DNA of 64,000 nt from positions 1,808,001 through 1,872,000 of the forward strand of contig NZ_LR134378.1 of assembly GCF_900637555.1 (NCBI RefSeq), given 5' to 3'. Positions within the stretch are counted from its first letter, which is position 1; each line of letters starts with the position of its first letter. Shown piece by piece: positions 26,743 to 35,635 of the stretch. Both the position numbers and the translations under genes were made by a program. The stretch comes from Lautropia mirabilis (GTDB taxonomy: Bacteria; Pseudomonadota; Gammaproteobacteria; Burkholderiales; Burkholderiaceae_E). A model generated the notes under the pieces. It did not search any database. It was not told where the DNA came from and saw nothing but the letters and a program-made list of their open reading frames with translations.

Positions 26743-27654
26743 ATGGACAATCGTGCCGGGGCGACGTCCCCAACCCCGAACACTCCCGATCATAAAGGCA
26801 ATCCGGATGCCTGGACGGAGTGGCTGGCCACGCCGCCCGGCCGCTACCTGCTGCAGTGGGAAGGGCGGCAGCTGGCCTGCGCCGTGGGCAATGTCTTTGG
26901 CTATTACGCGGTGCAGCTGGGCATGCCGGCGCTGGATGCGCTGGCCGACAACCGCATGCCGCACCGCATCCGGGTGCTGCAGGGCACCCGGCCGGTGGCC
27001 GAGGGTGAATGGCAGCCCGACCTGCGGGTGGCGGACTATGGCGAGCTGCCCTTTGCCAGCCAGTCGGTGGATCTGGTGGTGATGCCGCATCGGCTGGAGG
27101 ATTGCACCGATCCCCATCAGCTGCTGCGCGAGGTGGACCGGGTGCTGCGTCCCGAAGGGCGTCTGGTGGTGCTGGGCATCAATCCGTGGTCGCTGTGGGG
27201 GCTGCGTCAGGCGCTGCCGGGCTGGCTGGGCGGCGGCTTTCTGCCCCACGCCGGTGCGCTCATCGGCGCGCCCCATGTCCGTGACTGGATTCGCCTGCTG
27301 AGCTTCGAGCCGGATGACACCGTGTACGGCGGCTATGCCTGGCCCTTCCTGCGTCAGGAATGGCTGGCTCGCAGCCAGCGCTTTCTGGAGCGGGCTGGTG
27401 ACCGCTGGTGGCCGGTCTGCGGGGCGGTCTATCTGGTCAGCGCCGTGAAGCGGGTGCGGGGCATGCGGCTGGTGGGGCCGGCCTGGCGGGGCGTGCCGGC
27501 CCGTCACGGCGCCGCGGTGGCCATGGGGGGACGGGGCTCGTCCTGCCGTGAGCCTGCGTCGATGTCCGCCGAGGACAAGAGGTCTCGCCTGCGCCGGGCT
27601 GGCCATTCGGCAAGGACGCAAGGTGCCGGCCCACGAGATGGGAATCCGCTCTAG
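26743..27654 (+). CDS. Class I SAM-dependent methyltransferase-like protein
   Basis: This 303-residue protein sits in the conserved gloB-methyltransferase-rnhA-dnaQ neighbourhood. It resembles Methyltransf_11 proteins: DLRVADYGELPFASQSVDLV gives the acidic motif and post-motif, and LLREVDRVLRPEGRLVVLGI the later strands. The glycine-rich motif I is weak (CAVGNVFGYYAVQLG), so SAM binding is likely but not certain. The C-terminal 45 residues are basic and low in complexity. The start at 26743 (MDNRAGATSPTP) fits the -10 box upstream; 26689 is the alternative. The substrate is unknown. Confidence 0.75.
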   Translation: MDNRAGATSPTPNTPDHKGNPDAWTEWLATPPGRYLLQWEGRQLACAVGNVFGYYAVQLGMPALDALADNRMPHRIRVLQGTRPVAEGEWQPDLRVADYGELPFASQSVDLVVMPHRLEDCTDPHQLLREVDRVLRPEGRLVVLGINPWSLWGLRQALPGWLGGGFLPHAGALIGAPHVRDWIRLLSFEPDDTVYGGYAWPFLRQEWLARSQRFLERAGDRWWPVCGAVYLVSAVKRVRGMRLVGPAWRGVPARHGAAVAMGGRGSSCREPASMSAEDKRSRLRRAGHSARTQGAGPRDGNPL

Positions 27655-27657
27655 AAT
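27652..27657 (+). promoter_or_regulatory. -10 box TAGAAT before rnhA
   Basis: TAGAAT followed by GGC lies 25 bases upstream of the rnhA ATG, overlapping the stop codon of the preceding gene. The -35 region is not consensus. Confidence 0.4.
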
Positions 27658-27682
27658 GGCTGCCCCTTTTTGACAGCTGCCG

Positions 27683-28150
27683 ATGACGGATTCCATGACG
27701 AACAGATGGGTTGCCTATACCGATGGGGCGTGCGCGCCGACCAATCCCGGGCCTGCGGCCTGGGGCGTGGTGGTCTTTGCGCCCGATGGCGCCGAGACAG
27801 CCGCCGACAACGGCTTCATCGGGCCGGGTACCAACCAGATCGCCGAGATCACGGCGGCCATCGAGGGCCTGTCGCGCACGCCCGAAGGCGCCGCGGTGGA
27901 GCTGGTCTCCGACAGCCAGTACGTGCTGAAGGGGCTGAGCGAATGGCGGGCCGGCTGGGAGCGTCGGGGCTTTCGCAATGCCAAGGGTGATCCCGTGGCC
28001 AACCTGGAGCTTTGGAAGCGGCTGTTTGCCGTGGCCGACGCCCGCAAGGTGTCGGTACGCTGGGTGCGCGGCCACCAGGGCAACGTGAACAACGAGCGTG
28101 CCGACCGGCTGGCCGTGGCGGCGCTGCAGAAAGCGCGCGGAGGTGCCTGA
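27683..28150 (+). CDS. rnhA: Ribonuclease HI
   Basis: This enzyme removes RNA from RNA:DNA hybrids such as Okazaki primers. It has 155 residues. All four acidic active-site positions are visible: Asp in YTDGAC, Glu in AEITAAIEGL, Asp in LVSDSQYV and Asp in NNERADRLA, with the His of RGHQGNVN. ATG at 27683 is used; a second ATG four codons later is possible. Its stop TGA overlaps the ATG of dnaQ (ATGA), so the two are translationally coupled, an arrangement common in proteobacteria. Confidence 0.95.
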   Translation: MTDSMTNRWVAYTDGACAPTNPGPAAWGVVVFAPDGAETAADNGFIGPGTNQIAEITAAIEGLSRTPEGAAVELVSDSQYVLKGLSEWRAGWERRGFRNAKGDPVANLELWKRLFAVADARKVSVRWVRGHQGNVNNERADRLAVAALQKARGGA

Positions 28151-28866
28151 TGGGAGAAGTCACCCGCCAGGTGGTGCTGGATACCGAGACCACCGGTCTG
28201 GAAGCCTCCAAGGGGCATCGCATCATCGAGATCGGTTGCGTGGAGATGGTCAACCGGCGCATCACCCGCAACAACCTGCACCTGTACATCAACCCCGAGC
28301 GCGAGGTGGATGAGGGGGCCGCGGCCGTTCACGGCATGACCTGGGACGACCTGCGCGACAAGCCCACCTTCGCCCAGATCGTCGACCAGTTTCTGGATTT
28401 CTGCCGGGGCGCCGAGATCATCATCCACAACGCCAGCTTCGATACGGGCTTTCTGGATGCCGAGCTGGCGCGGCTGGGGCGGGGCACCTTCGCCTCGCAT
28501 GTGGCGTGCGTGACCGATTCGCTGGCCATGGCGCGCGAACGTTACCCCGGCAAGCGCAACAACCTGGATGCACTGTGCGAGCGCCTGATGGTGCCCAACA
28601 AGCACCGCACGCTGCACGGCGCGTTGCTGGACTCGGAACTGCTGGCCGAGGTGTACCTGGGCATGACGCGTGGCCAGGGCAGTTTCGACATTGGATCGTC
28701 CGCCGAAGATGATGAAGGCGGCGCGGTGGCCGATGCCGGCGGCGGTCGCTGGCCGCCCACCGGCCTGCGGGTGCGCCTGGCCACCGATGCCGAGCGACAG
28801 CTGCATGAACAGGGGCTCGTCGCCCTGGAAAAACAGTTCAAATCGTCGATGCGCTGGCATCACTGA
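28150..28866 (+). CDS. dnaQ: DNA polymerase III epsilon subunit (3'-5' proofreading exonuclease)
   Basis: This 238-residue protein is the proofreading subunit of the replicative polymerase. Exonuclease motifs are seen: ExoI LDTETTGLEASKGHRIIEIG, ExoII NASFDTGFLDAEL and ExoIII HGALLDSELLAEVYLGM, giving a DEDDh active site. The C-terminal 40 residues after a Gly/Asp-rich linker would contact the alpha subunit. It overlaps the rnhA stop by one base. Confidence 0.95.
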   Translation: MGEVTRQVVLDTETTGLEASKGHRIIEIGCVEMVNRRITRNNLHLYINPEREVDEGAAAVHGMTWDDLRDKPTFAQIVDQFLDFCRGAEIIIHNASFDTGFLDAELARLGRGTFASHVACVTDSLAMARERYPGKRNNLDALCERLMVPNKHRTLHGALLDSELLAEVYLGMTRGQGSFDIGSSAEDDEGGAVADAGGGRWPPTGLRVRLATDAERQLHEQGLVALEKQFKSSMRWHH

Positions 28867-28907
28867 AGCACCGCCACCCTTTCTCCACTTTCCGTTACAC
28901 TGCCGGC

Positions 28908-30152
28908 ATGTCCAGCAAAGAACTCCGCGTCTCGCATCGTGCCCGGCAACGGGTCTCCCAGGCCTCTCCGGATGTCGAGGCCCTCGTGTCGGCTTCGCTC
29001 GGGCTGGCCAGGGCGGGCAGCCGTACCGAAGGCATGTTCTGGGAGGGCAGGCTGGCCCAGGTGCTTGATCGTCTGCTGGATGGCGCACATCCGTCGGCCG
29101 TCGGCACGGCGCTCGACCAGCTCAGCCAGCAGGACGGCACGGCCTACGGTGCGCTGGTCGAGGCCATCGAGCACGCAGCCGAGACCGTGCCCGTACAGCC
29201 TTCGGCGCTGCGTGGGCAGACCGCGGACGAGCGACCCGCCGCCCCGCTGCATGCCTTGCTGGTCACGGCGCCCATCGTGGCCTGGACGCGCTTCAGCATT
29301 CCCACCCGGGCCATTGCTGCCCCGGTGATGGCCGAGCTGCTGCGGCTGTGGCACGAGCTGGTGCTGGCCCCTGATGTACGTTTTCAGCTGATGCCCTGGC
29401 TCTACAGCCTGGATCAGCTGCCGCATGACTTTGCCGAGCTGCGCAAGCTCACCCGCCGCATGGCTGTTTCCACCGCCAACGGCAGCCAGGGACGCGTCGA
29501 CCTGAAGTCCATGCCCGAGACGGCCGAAATGCTGGCCGACACACGCTTCCTGCTGGGCTGCGTGGTGGTGCCTGACGTGAACCACCCGGTGTTTCGCTGG
29601 CAGCTTTCCGGTGCAGCCCATCGCTCGCGCGAGGACTGCATGAAGGCCTGGGTGGAAGCTACTCGGCCGTTGTTCGAGCCCATGCTGCCTGGCTGCGGCT
29701 TCGAGTCCCTGCTGCCCGACGCCTACCATGCCAACCTGCGCGAGTCCGACCGGCTGGTGCGCATCTGGGGCATCAAGGCAGCTGTCCATTATCTGGTTCA
29801 CAGCCTGGGCGTGGAGGCCGCTTCCATCAAGGCCTCCGTGGCCGGTTTCGGCTACACCCGCGTGGATGAATACCGGATCGGCCTGTCGCTGGGCGAGACT
29901 GGCGATGTCGTGCAGGGCATCGTCTGGCCGCTGCTGGGCCCTGAATCCGAGAATGACGAACCCACGCCGCTGGAGCAGATCCGCAGCACGCTGCAGGAAG
30001 TGGGTGTCAACGACCTGCGGGTCTGGAATGCGCTGATGGAGCCCGAGTTCTGCGAGGACTGCGGCTCGCCGTTCTATCCCGATCGCAGCGGCGAACTGGT
30101 GCACGTGCAGATGCCCGAAGGGGCCGAGACGACCAGCCCGCATTTCCACTGA
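28908..30152 (+). CDS. DUF2863 family protein
   Basis: This conserved protein of 414 residues is known mainly from Burkholderiales and has no assigned function. I see no signal peptide or membrane segment. It is rich in Leu, Ala and Glu, with a conserved-looking HALLVTAPIVAWTRFSIP stretch, and ends with a CEDCGSPFYPDRSGELVHV section that carries one Cys pair. A -10 box TACACT lies at 28896-28901, 7 bases before the ATG, so the mRNA leader would be extremely short. Otherwise it could be transcribed with dnaQ 42 bases upstream. Confidence 0.8.
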   Translation: MSSKELRVSHRARQRVSQASPDVEALVSASLGLARAGSRTEGMFWEGRLAQVLDRLLDGAHPSAVGTALDQLSQQDGTAYGALVEAIEHAAETVPVQPSALRGQTADERPAAPLHALLVTAPIVAWTRFSIPTRAIAAPVMAELLRLWHELVLAPDVRFQLMPWLYSLDQLPHDFAELRKLTRRMAVSTANGSQGRVDLKSMPETAEMLADTRFLLGCVVVPDVNHPVFRWQLSGAAHRSREDCMKAWVEATRPLFEPMLPGCGFESLLPDAYHANLRESDRLVRIWGIKAAVHYLVHSLGVEAASIKASVAGFGYTRVDEYRIGLSLGETGDVVQGIVWPLLGPESENDEPTPLEQIRSTLQEVGVNDLRVWNALMEPEFCEDCGSPFYPDRSGELVHVQMPEGAETTSPHFH

Positions 30153-30178
30153 CGGGCAAATCCGGCACGCCGGGGGCT

Positions 30179-30209
30179 TTGAGCGCGCCCTGGCCAAGGC
30201 TCTGATAAT
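30179..30209 (+). promoter_or_regulatory. Candidate promoter for the phospholipase D gene
   Basis: TTGAGC (30179-30184) and GATAAT (30204-30209) are spaced by 19 bases. The predicted start lies about 25 bases before the TTG start codon at 30242. Confidence 0.4.
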
Positions 30210-30241
30210 GTCGAAGGACTATCGTCCTCCAGGAGCCTTCC

Positions 30242-31963
30242 TTGCTGTTCAGCACCCACGCCATCGTCGTTCTGCTCAGCCTGCTGGTCTATGTCAGTGT
30301 CACGCGCATCGGCCACCAGCGTCGTGCGCCGTCGGCAGCCCTGGCCTGGGTGCTGCTGCTGGTGGCCTTCCCCTACGTGGGCCTGCCGGTCTTTCTGATG
30401 TTCGGTACCCGCAAACTGCTGCGACCGGGGCAGCGCGCACCGCGCCGCTTTGATCCTGCCCGCAACCCGCTGTGCGGCATCCCGCAGACCGAACGGGCAC
30501 CCATCGACATCTGGGCCGGCGAACTGCTGGCCTCGATGGGTATGCCGCCGCCCGCCGTGGGCGGCAAGGTGAGCTTTCAGGCCCAGGGTGAAGAGGCGTT
30601 GCAGGCCGTCATCGACCTGATCGACCAGACACGGCAACAGCTGCGCGTGGCAACCTTCCTGCTGGGGCAGGATGATCAGGCCGAGCGCATCGTCGAGGCC
30701 CTGTGCCGGGCGTCGGCGCGCGGGGTGGAAGTGCGGCTGTTGCTGGATGCCATGGGCTGCCTGCGTGTCACTGCTCATCAGTACGAGCAACTGCTGGCAG
30801 CCGGGGTCTGGGTGCGGCGCTACATGCCGCTGCTGCACAACCCCGTGCACGGCCGGGCCAACCTGCGCAACCATCGAAAGCTGCTGGTGGCGGATGAGCA
30901 GACCGTCTGGGCCGGAGGCCGGAACCTGGCGGGCGAGTACTTCATGGGGGTGGGGGATGAGCCCGCCTGGCTGGACCTGAGCTTTTCCATCGAGGGGCCG
31001 CTGGTGGCACAGGCCATCGAGATGTTCGAGCGGGACTGGCGGGTGGGCAAGCGTCTGCCGGCCCGCTATCGGCGACGGGCTGTCCGGTATCGGGGCACGG
31101 CGCTGGCGCGCGTCGTGGAGCCGATGGCCCAGGTGGCCGACATGCCCGAGCAGCTGATCGCACAGGTGCTGGCCCGGACCTCGTCCAATGCATCGCCGTC
31201 TGCCTTGTCGGAACCGTCGAAGGCATCAGACCACTCGGAAGGCATGCAGGGAGCCGAGTCCGCAAGGGGGGCGATGTCCCCGGATCAGGCTGCCCTGGAT
31301 GGCGAAGAGGCTGGTGTCCTGCGGTCAGAAGGGGAGCTTGCCGATGCGAGACCCGCTGGCGACATGTCGGCCTCCGTGACGCCTGCCGACGGAGTGCCGG
31401 TGGACGGGACTCTGCTGGATGCCCGGCCGCTGGTGACGCAGCTGCTGCCCAGTGGCCCGGATCTGTTTGACGATACGCTCTATTCGCTGCTGCTGACGGC
31501 TGCCTTCCATGCCGAGCGGCGGCTGCTGGCCGTGACGCCGTACTTCGTGCCCGACGAGGCACTGATGACGGCATTGATGATGGCGGCACGCCGTGGCGTG
31601 CAGATCAGCCTGCTGATTCCGGCGCATTCCAACCATCGTCTGGCTGATGTGGCCCGGATGCGGGCCCTGCGGCAGCTGGCTCAGGTGGGGGCACACATCC
31701 ATCTCTACCCGCGGATGTTGCACGCGAAGGTGGTGGTCATCGACGAGGCCATGGCCCTGGCCGGGTCATTGAACCTGGACAGCCGCAGCTTCTTCCTGAA
31801 CTACGAGATGATGGTGGCCTTCTACCGCAAGACCGAGGTCCGCTGGCTGTCCGACTGGCTGGAAGGGCACATCGCTGAGGCCAGACCCTACCGGGGGCGT
31901 CCGGCCAGCTGGTGGAAGGACATCCTGGAGGGCATGGTGCGGGCGGTGGCCTATCAGCTCTGA
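30242..31963 (+). CDS. Cardiolipin-synthase-like phospholipase D, membrane bound
   Basis: This 573-residue protein has two N-terminal membrane helices (IVVLLSLLVYVSV and ALAWVLLLVAFPYVGLPVFL), as in ClsA, and two HKD phosphodiesterase motifs: NHRKLLVADEQTVWAGGRN and HAKVVVIDEAMALAGSLN. It probably joins phosphatidyl groups to make cardiolipin or acts on related lipids. Between the domains, from about residue 312 to 395, lies a low-complexity Ser/Ala/Glu/Asp-rich insert that is absent from typical ClsA proteins. The start is TTG at 30242, with AGGAG seven bases upstream; no in-frame ATG offers a complete first helix. Confidence 0.88.
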   Translation: MLFSTHAIVVLLSLLVYVSVTRIGHQRRAPSAALAWVLLLVAFPYVGLPVFLMFGTRKLLRPGQRAPRRFDPARNPLCGIPQTERAPIDIWAGELLASMGMPPPAVGGKVSFQAQGEEALQAVIDLIDQTRQQLRVATFLLGQDDQAERIVEALCRASARGVEVRLLLDAMGCLRVTAHQYEQLLAAGVWVRRYMPLLHNPVHGRANLRNHRKLLVADEQTVWAGGRNLAGEYFMGVGDEPAWLDLSFSIEGPLVAQAIEMFERDWRVGKRLPARYRRRAVRYRGTALARVVEPMAQVADMPEQLIAQVLARTSSNASPSALSEPSKASDHSEGMQGAESARGAMSPDQAALDGEEAGVLRSEGELADARPAGDMSASVTPADGVPVDGTLLDARPLVTQLLPSGPDLFDDTLYSLLLTAAFHAERRLLAVTPYFVPDEALMTALMMAARRGVQISLLIPAHSNHRLADVARMRALRQLAQVGAHIHLYPRMLHAKVVVIDEAMALAGSLNLDSRSFFLNYEMMVAFYRKTEVRWLSDWLEGHIAEARPYRGRPASWWKDILEGMVRAVAYQL

Positions 31964-31984
31964 ATCAGATCCGTCCGCCCAGCC

Positions 31985-32353
31985 TCAGATCCGCCCGCCC
32001 AGTCGACGCCACGGCGATTCTGCAAAGTACGACGCCTTCAGCACGATCGGGTTGGCACGAACGTTCAACATCACCATACGGCCTGCAACACGTTCGATAT
32101 CTTTTTGATGGGCGTGAAATCTCTCGATCAGGTCGTCGTCATAGAATGCCTCGGCATTCAGCGCCTTCAGGGCATTCGTTTCCAGGTGGAAACGGTACTC
32201 ACGACCATCGCTGGCCACGGCACCGAAATCGATGCCGTCTTCGCCCGTTTCGGGTTCGGTATAGGTCAGCCCCACATGGCGGTTCCAGTGCATGTCGGTG
32301 GCATTGTCGTCGCGGCGCATGATGTTCTTCACTCCAGGAATCGGTCGCTTCAT
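31985..32353 (-). CDS. Hypothetical protein, possibly DUF1488-like
   Basis: This 122-residue soluble protein has no clear family match. The middle part (GIDFGAVASDGREYRFHLET, then LIERFHAHQKDIERVAGRM) loosely resembles the beta-hairpin plus helix pattern of DUF1488 proteins. ATG at 32353 (MKRPIPGVKNIM) was chosen; a GTG at 32365 is an alternative. It faces the phospholipase gene across 21 bases and is divergent from the methyltransferase gene. Confidence 0.6.
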   Translation of the reverse strand: MKRPIPGVKNIMRRDDNATDMHWNRHVGLTYTEPETGEDGIDFGAVASDGREYRFHLETNALKALNAEAFYDDDLIERFHAHQKDIERVAGRMVMLNVRANPIVLKASYFAESPWRRLGGRI

Positions 32354-32670
32354 TGGCCCCGGCACGGGACCTCATTCATCAGGTGTTCGGAACGAAGCTG
32401 CCGTGTCGTGGCCTGCTTCGTTCCCGGTTGTTCGAAGCCCGCAGACTATCAATCGTTCCCGTTGTATGCCTGTTGAAGCCTGCCGCCGAGCCGGCTGACA
32501 GCATCCGTTCGGCCGCCGTCTCACCCGTGTGTGAACGATGTCCTCGTCAGGTGCGCACGAATGGTCGATCCTTGCCGACCGGCGTCGGTGCGCAAGTGTG
32601 CTGGCGCCCATCCTGTTGTTTTTCTCACCATTCTCTGCGGGCCCTTGGGGCCCCATGCGAGAGCACGAAC

Positions 32671-33492
32671 ATGAGCAGTGTCATGAAGCAGCTGGGCAAG
32701 GCCCGGCGCTGGACCCGGGAAAACGGGCCGATGCAATGGGCTGACACCGCCTGGAAGCGTCATCAGTTCATTCATGCCCGGCAGGCCCACCTGTTCCAGG
32801 GGGTGTACAAGAGTTTTGCCGATGCGGTGGCGCATGCACCGGACACAGCACCCACCAGTTACGACAACACCGCATCGGCCAAGCTGTATCTGAATCGCCT
32901 TCAGATGGATGATTACGATCATCCGGCGCTCTTCTGGCTGGCTGATGCCATTCATCATGGCATGACGAAGATCGTCGATGTCGGCGGTTCGGTGGGCATC
33001 AAGTACTTTGCCTTCAAACCATTCATCGAGTACCCGGCCGACCTGAAGTGGCTCGTCATCGACATGCCGGCCGTGGCTGAGGAGGGAAGACGGTTTGCCG
33101 AAGAACGAGGTGAGAGTGCATCGCTGAAGTTCTCGGACAGGCTGGCTGACGCCGATGGAATGGACGTGTTCTATGCGTCGGGAGCGCTGCAGTATCTGGA
33201 GCAGTCATTGCCCGAGATCCTGGCTGGCATGAAGGAAAAGCCAAAGCGCATCGTCATCAACACGACGCCCATTCACGAGCAGCACGACTTCTTCACGCTC
33301 AACAACATCGGCACAGCCTACTGCGGCTACCGGGTGCAGGCGCGCGAGCCGTTCGTCCGCGGCATCGAGGCACAGGGCTACCGCCTTCGTGACCAGTGGC
33401 GCAACCTGGGCAAGCGCATGCCCGTCATCGGGCAGCCGGAATACAGCGTCGAGCACTACAGCGGGTTCTGCTTCGATCGGGTGGAGGGCTGA
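32671..33492 (+). CDS. Methyltransferase of the TIGR04325 family
   Basis: This protein has 273 residues with the SAM motif IVDVGGSVGIKYFAF. Further conserved-looking parts are LKWLVIDMPAVAEEGR, DVFYASGALQYLEQSLPEIL and KRIVINTTPIHEQHDFFTLN. Members often lie in polysaccharide clusters and are presumed to methylate sugars; there is no such cluster here. ATG at 32671 has GAGAG upstream. The 300-base region before it shows no other gene. Confidence 0.85.
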   Translation: MSSVMKQLGKARRWTRENGPMQWADTAWKRHQFIHARQAHLFQGVYKSFADAVAHAPDTAPTSYDNTASAKLYLNRLQMDDYDHPALFWLADAIHHGMTKIVDVGGSVGIKYFAFKPFIEYPADLKWLVIDMPAVAEEGRRFAEERGESASLKFSDRLADADGMDVFYASGALQYLEQSLPEILAGMKEKPKRIVINTTPIHEQHDFFTLNNIGTAYCGYRVQAREPFVRGIEAQGYRLRDQWRNLGKRMPVIGQPEYSVEHYSGFCFDRVEG

Positions 33493-33704
33493 ACGCCCTT
33501 CAACGCTGTGGCCGTCGATCGCCTCGTGAAGGACGGGGTGTGTGATGATGGGTGGAGAAGGGGGCGGTGTGATCGTGTGGCCACTTGGGCCGCGTTCGCA
33601 TGATCGTTTGAACGCATGTCCGGCTGGTCGAATGCCGCTTTCCTGAGTTCGCTTTCGTGATACCGGCGTGGCGGGCCAATGAGGTGATGCAGTGGTCGGA
33701 CATG

Positions 33705-33745
33705 AAAGGGCCCCGGCCGGCATCCGTTGCCGACCGGGGCCCTTT
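33705..33745. terminator. G/C-rich terminator hairpin, both strands
   Basis: AAAGGGCCCCGG (33705-33716) pairs with CCGGGGCCCTTT (33734-33745), with an inner loop of 17 bases. Short T-runs on each strand support termination of the methyltransferase gene and of the convergent GlpT-type gene. The 210 bases between the methyltransferase stop and this hairpin hold no gene that I can support. Confidence 0.75.
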
Positions 33746-33769
33746 CGGTATGGCCTGGCGATCAGTGTG

Positions 33770-35116
33770 TCATCCGTGGGCCTGATGGCTGGGCTTGCCA
33801 CCCATCATGCTCATGAAGAGCAGCACGATGGCCAGGATGCAGGCGATGATCAGCGTATAGAAGCCGCCATCCCATCCCAGGTGGTCCACCACGGCACCCA
33901 TCACGACACCGGCGAAGGACGAGCCGATGAGGTAGCCAAGCAGGCCGGTGAGACCCGTGGCACTGCCGGTGGCCTTCTTGGGCACCAGGTCGGCAGCATG
34001 CAGGCCGATCATCATCACCGGGCCATAGATCAGGAAGCCGATCGAGACCAGGGCGATGTTGTCGATGAGCGGGTTGCCGGCCGGGTTCTTCCAGTACACG
34101 AACACGGCAATCAGCACGCCGAACATGAACAGGATGGTGGCAGGCGCACGCCGGCCCTTGAACACCTTGTCGCTGAGGTAGCCGCTGACCAGCATGCCGG
34201 GGATGCCTGCCCATTCGTACAGGAAATAGGCCAGACGCGAGCCCTTGTGCGAATAGCCCTTGACCTCGGCCAGATAGGTGGGCGCCCAGTCCACAACACC
34301 GTAGCGGATGAAGTAGACGAAGATGTTGGCGACCGCGATCAGCCAGAGGATGCGGTTGTTCAGCACGTACTTGAACAGGATGTCGCGTGCCGAGAGCTCT
34401 TCCTCGATGGTTTCCGACGTGGCCTCCTTCGGATAGTCGTTCCGGTATTCCTCGATGGGGGGCAGGCCACAGGATTGCGGCGTGTCCTGCATCAGGAAGA
34501 ACGTGAAGATGGCCAGGATGATGGCGATGATGGCCGGGAAGAAGAAGATGCTGTGCCACGTGCCGAACAGGTAGATGCCCAGACCGGCCAGCGGGGCGAT
34601 CAGGCCACCGCCCAGGTTGTGCGAGACGTTCCACCAGGACCACTTCTGGCCGCGCTCATTGGTGGAGAACCAGTGCACCATGGTTCGTGCATACGGGGGG
34701 TAACCCATGCCCTGGAACCAGCCGTTGAGGAAGCTGAGCGTGCACATGATGGGAATGCTGCTGAGCACGCCGGGTACCAGGCCGAACGCCAGGCAGATCA
34801 TGGCGCTGAGCAGCAGACCGATGGTGGCAAAGTACTTGGGGTTGCTGCGGTCCGAGACGTTGCCCATCACGAACTTGCTGAAGCCGTAGGCGATGGACAG
34901 CATGGTGAGCACGATGCCCAATTGCGCCTTGGTGTAGCCACTTTCCTCGACGATGTAGGGCATGGCCAGCGAGAAGTTCTTGCGAAGCAGATAGTAGGTG
35001 GCATACCCCAGGAAGGTGCCCCAGAAGACCTGCATTCGCAGTCGCTTGTATTCCGCATCGATGCGGTCGGCCGGCAGGCGCGCGACGTGTGGTGCCGGCT
35101 TCATGAATCCCATCAT
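33770..35116 (-). CDS. glpT: GlpT-type organophosphate:phosphate antiporter (MFS)
   Basis: This 12-helix major-facilitator protein has 448 residues, close to the 452 of E. coli GlpT. Seen are GYATYYLLRKNFSLAMP in helix 1 with the conserved Arg, LGIVLTMLSIAYGFSKFVMG, the loop MGNVSDRSNPKYFATIG and NGWFQGMGYPPYARTMVHWF. The last is typical of the GlpT/UhpT group. It probably imports glycerol 3-phosphate in exchange for phosphate; UhpC-like or hexose-phosphate specificity cannot be excluded. ATG at 35116 has AGGAGG nine bases upstream. Confidence 0.88.
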   Translation of the reverse strand: MMGFMKPAPHVARLPADRIDAEYKRLRMQVFWGTFLGYATYYLLRKNFSLAMPYIVEESGYTKAQLGIVLTMLSIAYGFSKFVMGNVSDRSNPKYFATIGLLLSAMICLAFGLVPGVLSSIPIMCTLSFLNGWFQGMGYPPYARTMVHWFSTNERGQKWSWWNVSHNLGGGLIAPLAGLGIYLFGTWHSIFFFPAIIAIILAIFTFFLMQDTPQSCGLPPIEEYRNDYPKEATSETIEEELSARDILFKYVLNNRILWLIAVANIFVYFIRYGVVDWAPTYLAEVKGYSHKGSRLAYFLYEWAGIPGMLVSGYLSDKVFKGRRAPATILFMFGVLIAVFVYWKNPAGNPLIDNIALVSIGFLIYGPVMMIGLHAADLVPKKATGSATGLTGLLGYLIGSSFAGVVMGAVVDHLGWDGGFYTLIIACILAIVLLFMSMMGGKPSHQAHG

Positions 35117-35635
35117 GACATGTGTCCTCCTCTTGTCTGCCGTTGAGTTGTTAGGTGCCTTCATATATACACCCGGACAGCAGGATCTCGAGGCAGGGAG
35201 ACGGATGGCATTAATGATTCATGTATAAACCTTAACGTTCATTCACAAATATCCTTATTCCCTGTCCTTATTGTGAGGGTGTGGCGACGGGGTGTTGGTC
35301 ATGTGCCCATGAAATATGGGGCATGCGTGGCTTGAATGCATCGCCCCGGAAGGTGCGCCAGGAGTGGCCGCAGGGCGGAACGCCGTGGAGACGCGATGGT
35401 GCCCAGGCAGGTGGAGGATACGGAGCCGGGTCGGAGGCGGAATGATGGAGGCGTTGTCAGGAAAGGATACGGGGGCAGGATAGGGGTACGGGATAAAGGG
35501 GGCTTGCTGCAGGGATTGGACCCGTGGATGAGGCGCAGGTCGGCATTGCCGCCAGGCCAGTCGTGCCGACCGGGTGCCCCTTGAGGCGCCTCCGGTCGGC
35601 CGGGGGCGGGATGCTGCCCGCCCGATGAGGAGGGA
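35117..35635. other. Intergenic region upstream of glpT and downstream of gdhA
   Basis: No convincing gene is present. The part from 35160 to 35275 is A/T-rich (TATATATA, ATTAATGATTCATG, TTATTGTG) and probably holds the glpT promoter and operators, but no clean -35/-10 pair could be fixed. From 35290 to 35600 the sequence is G/C-rich with no family-like reading frame. GGGCGGG (35604-35610) and CCCGCCC (35617-35623) form a short hairpin after the gdhA stop, without a T-tract. Confidence 0.5.

Noticed and set aside
35336-35584. 82-codon frame between glpT and gdhA
   Set aside because: Arg/Gly/Pro-rich with no ribosome site, no neighbour link and no resemblance to a known protein.
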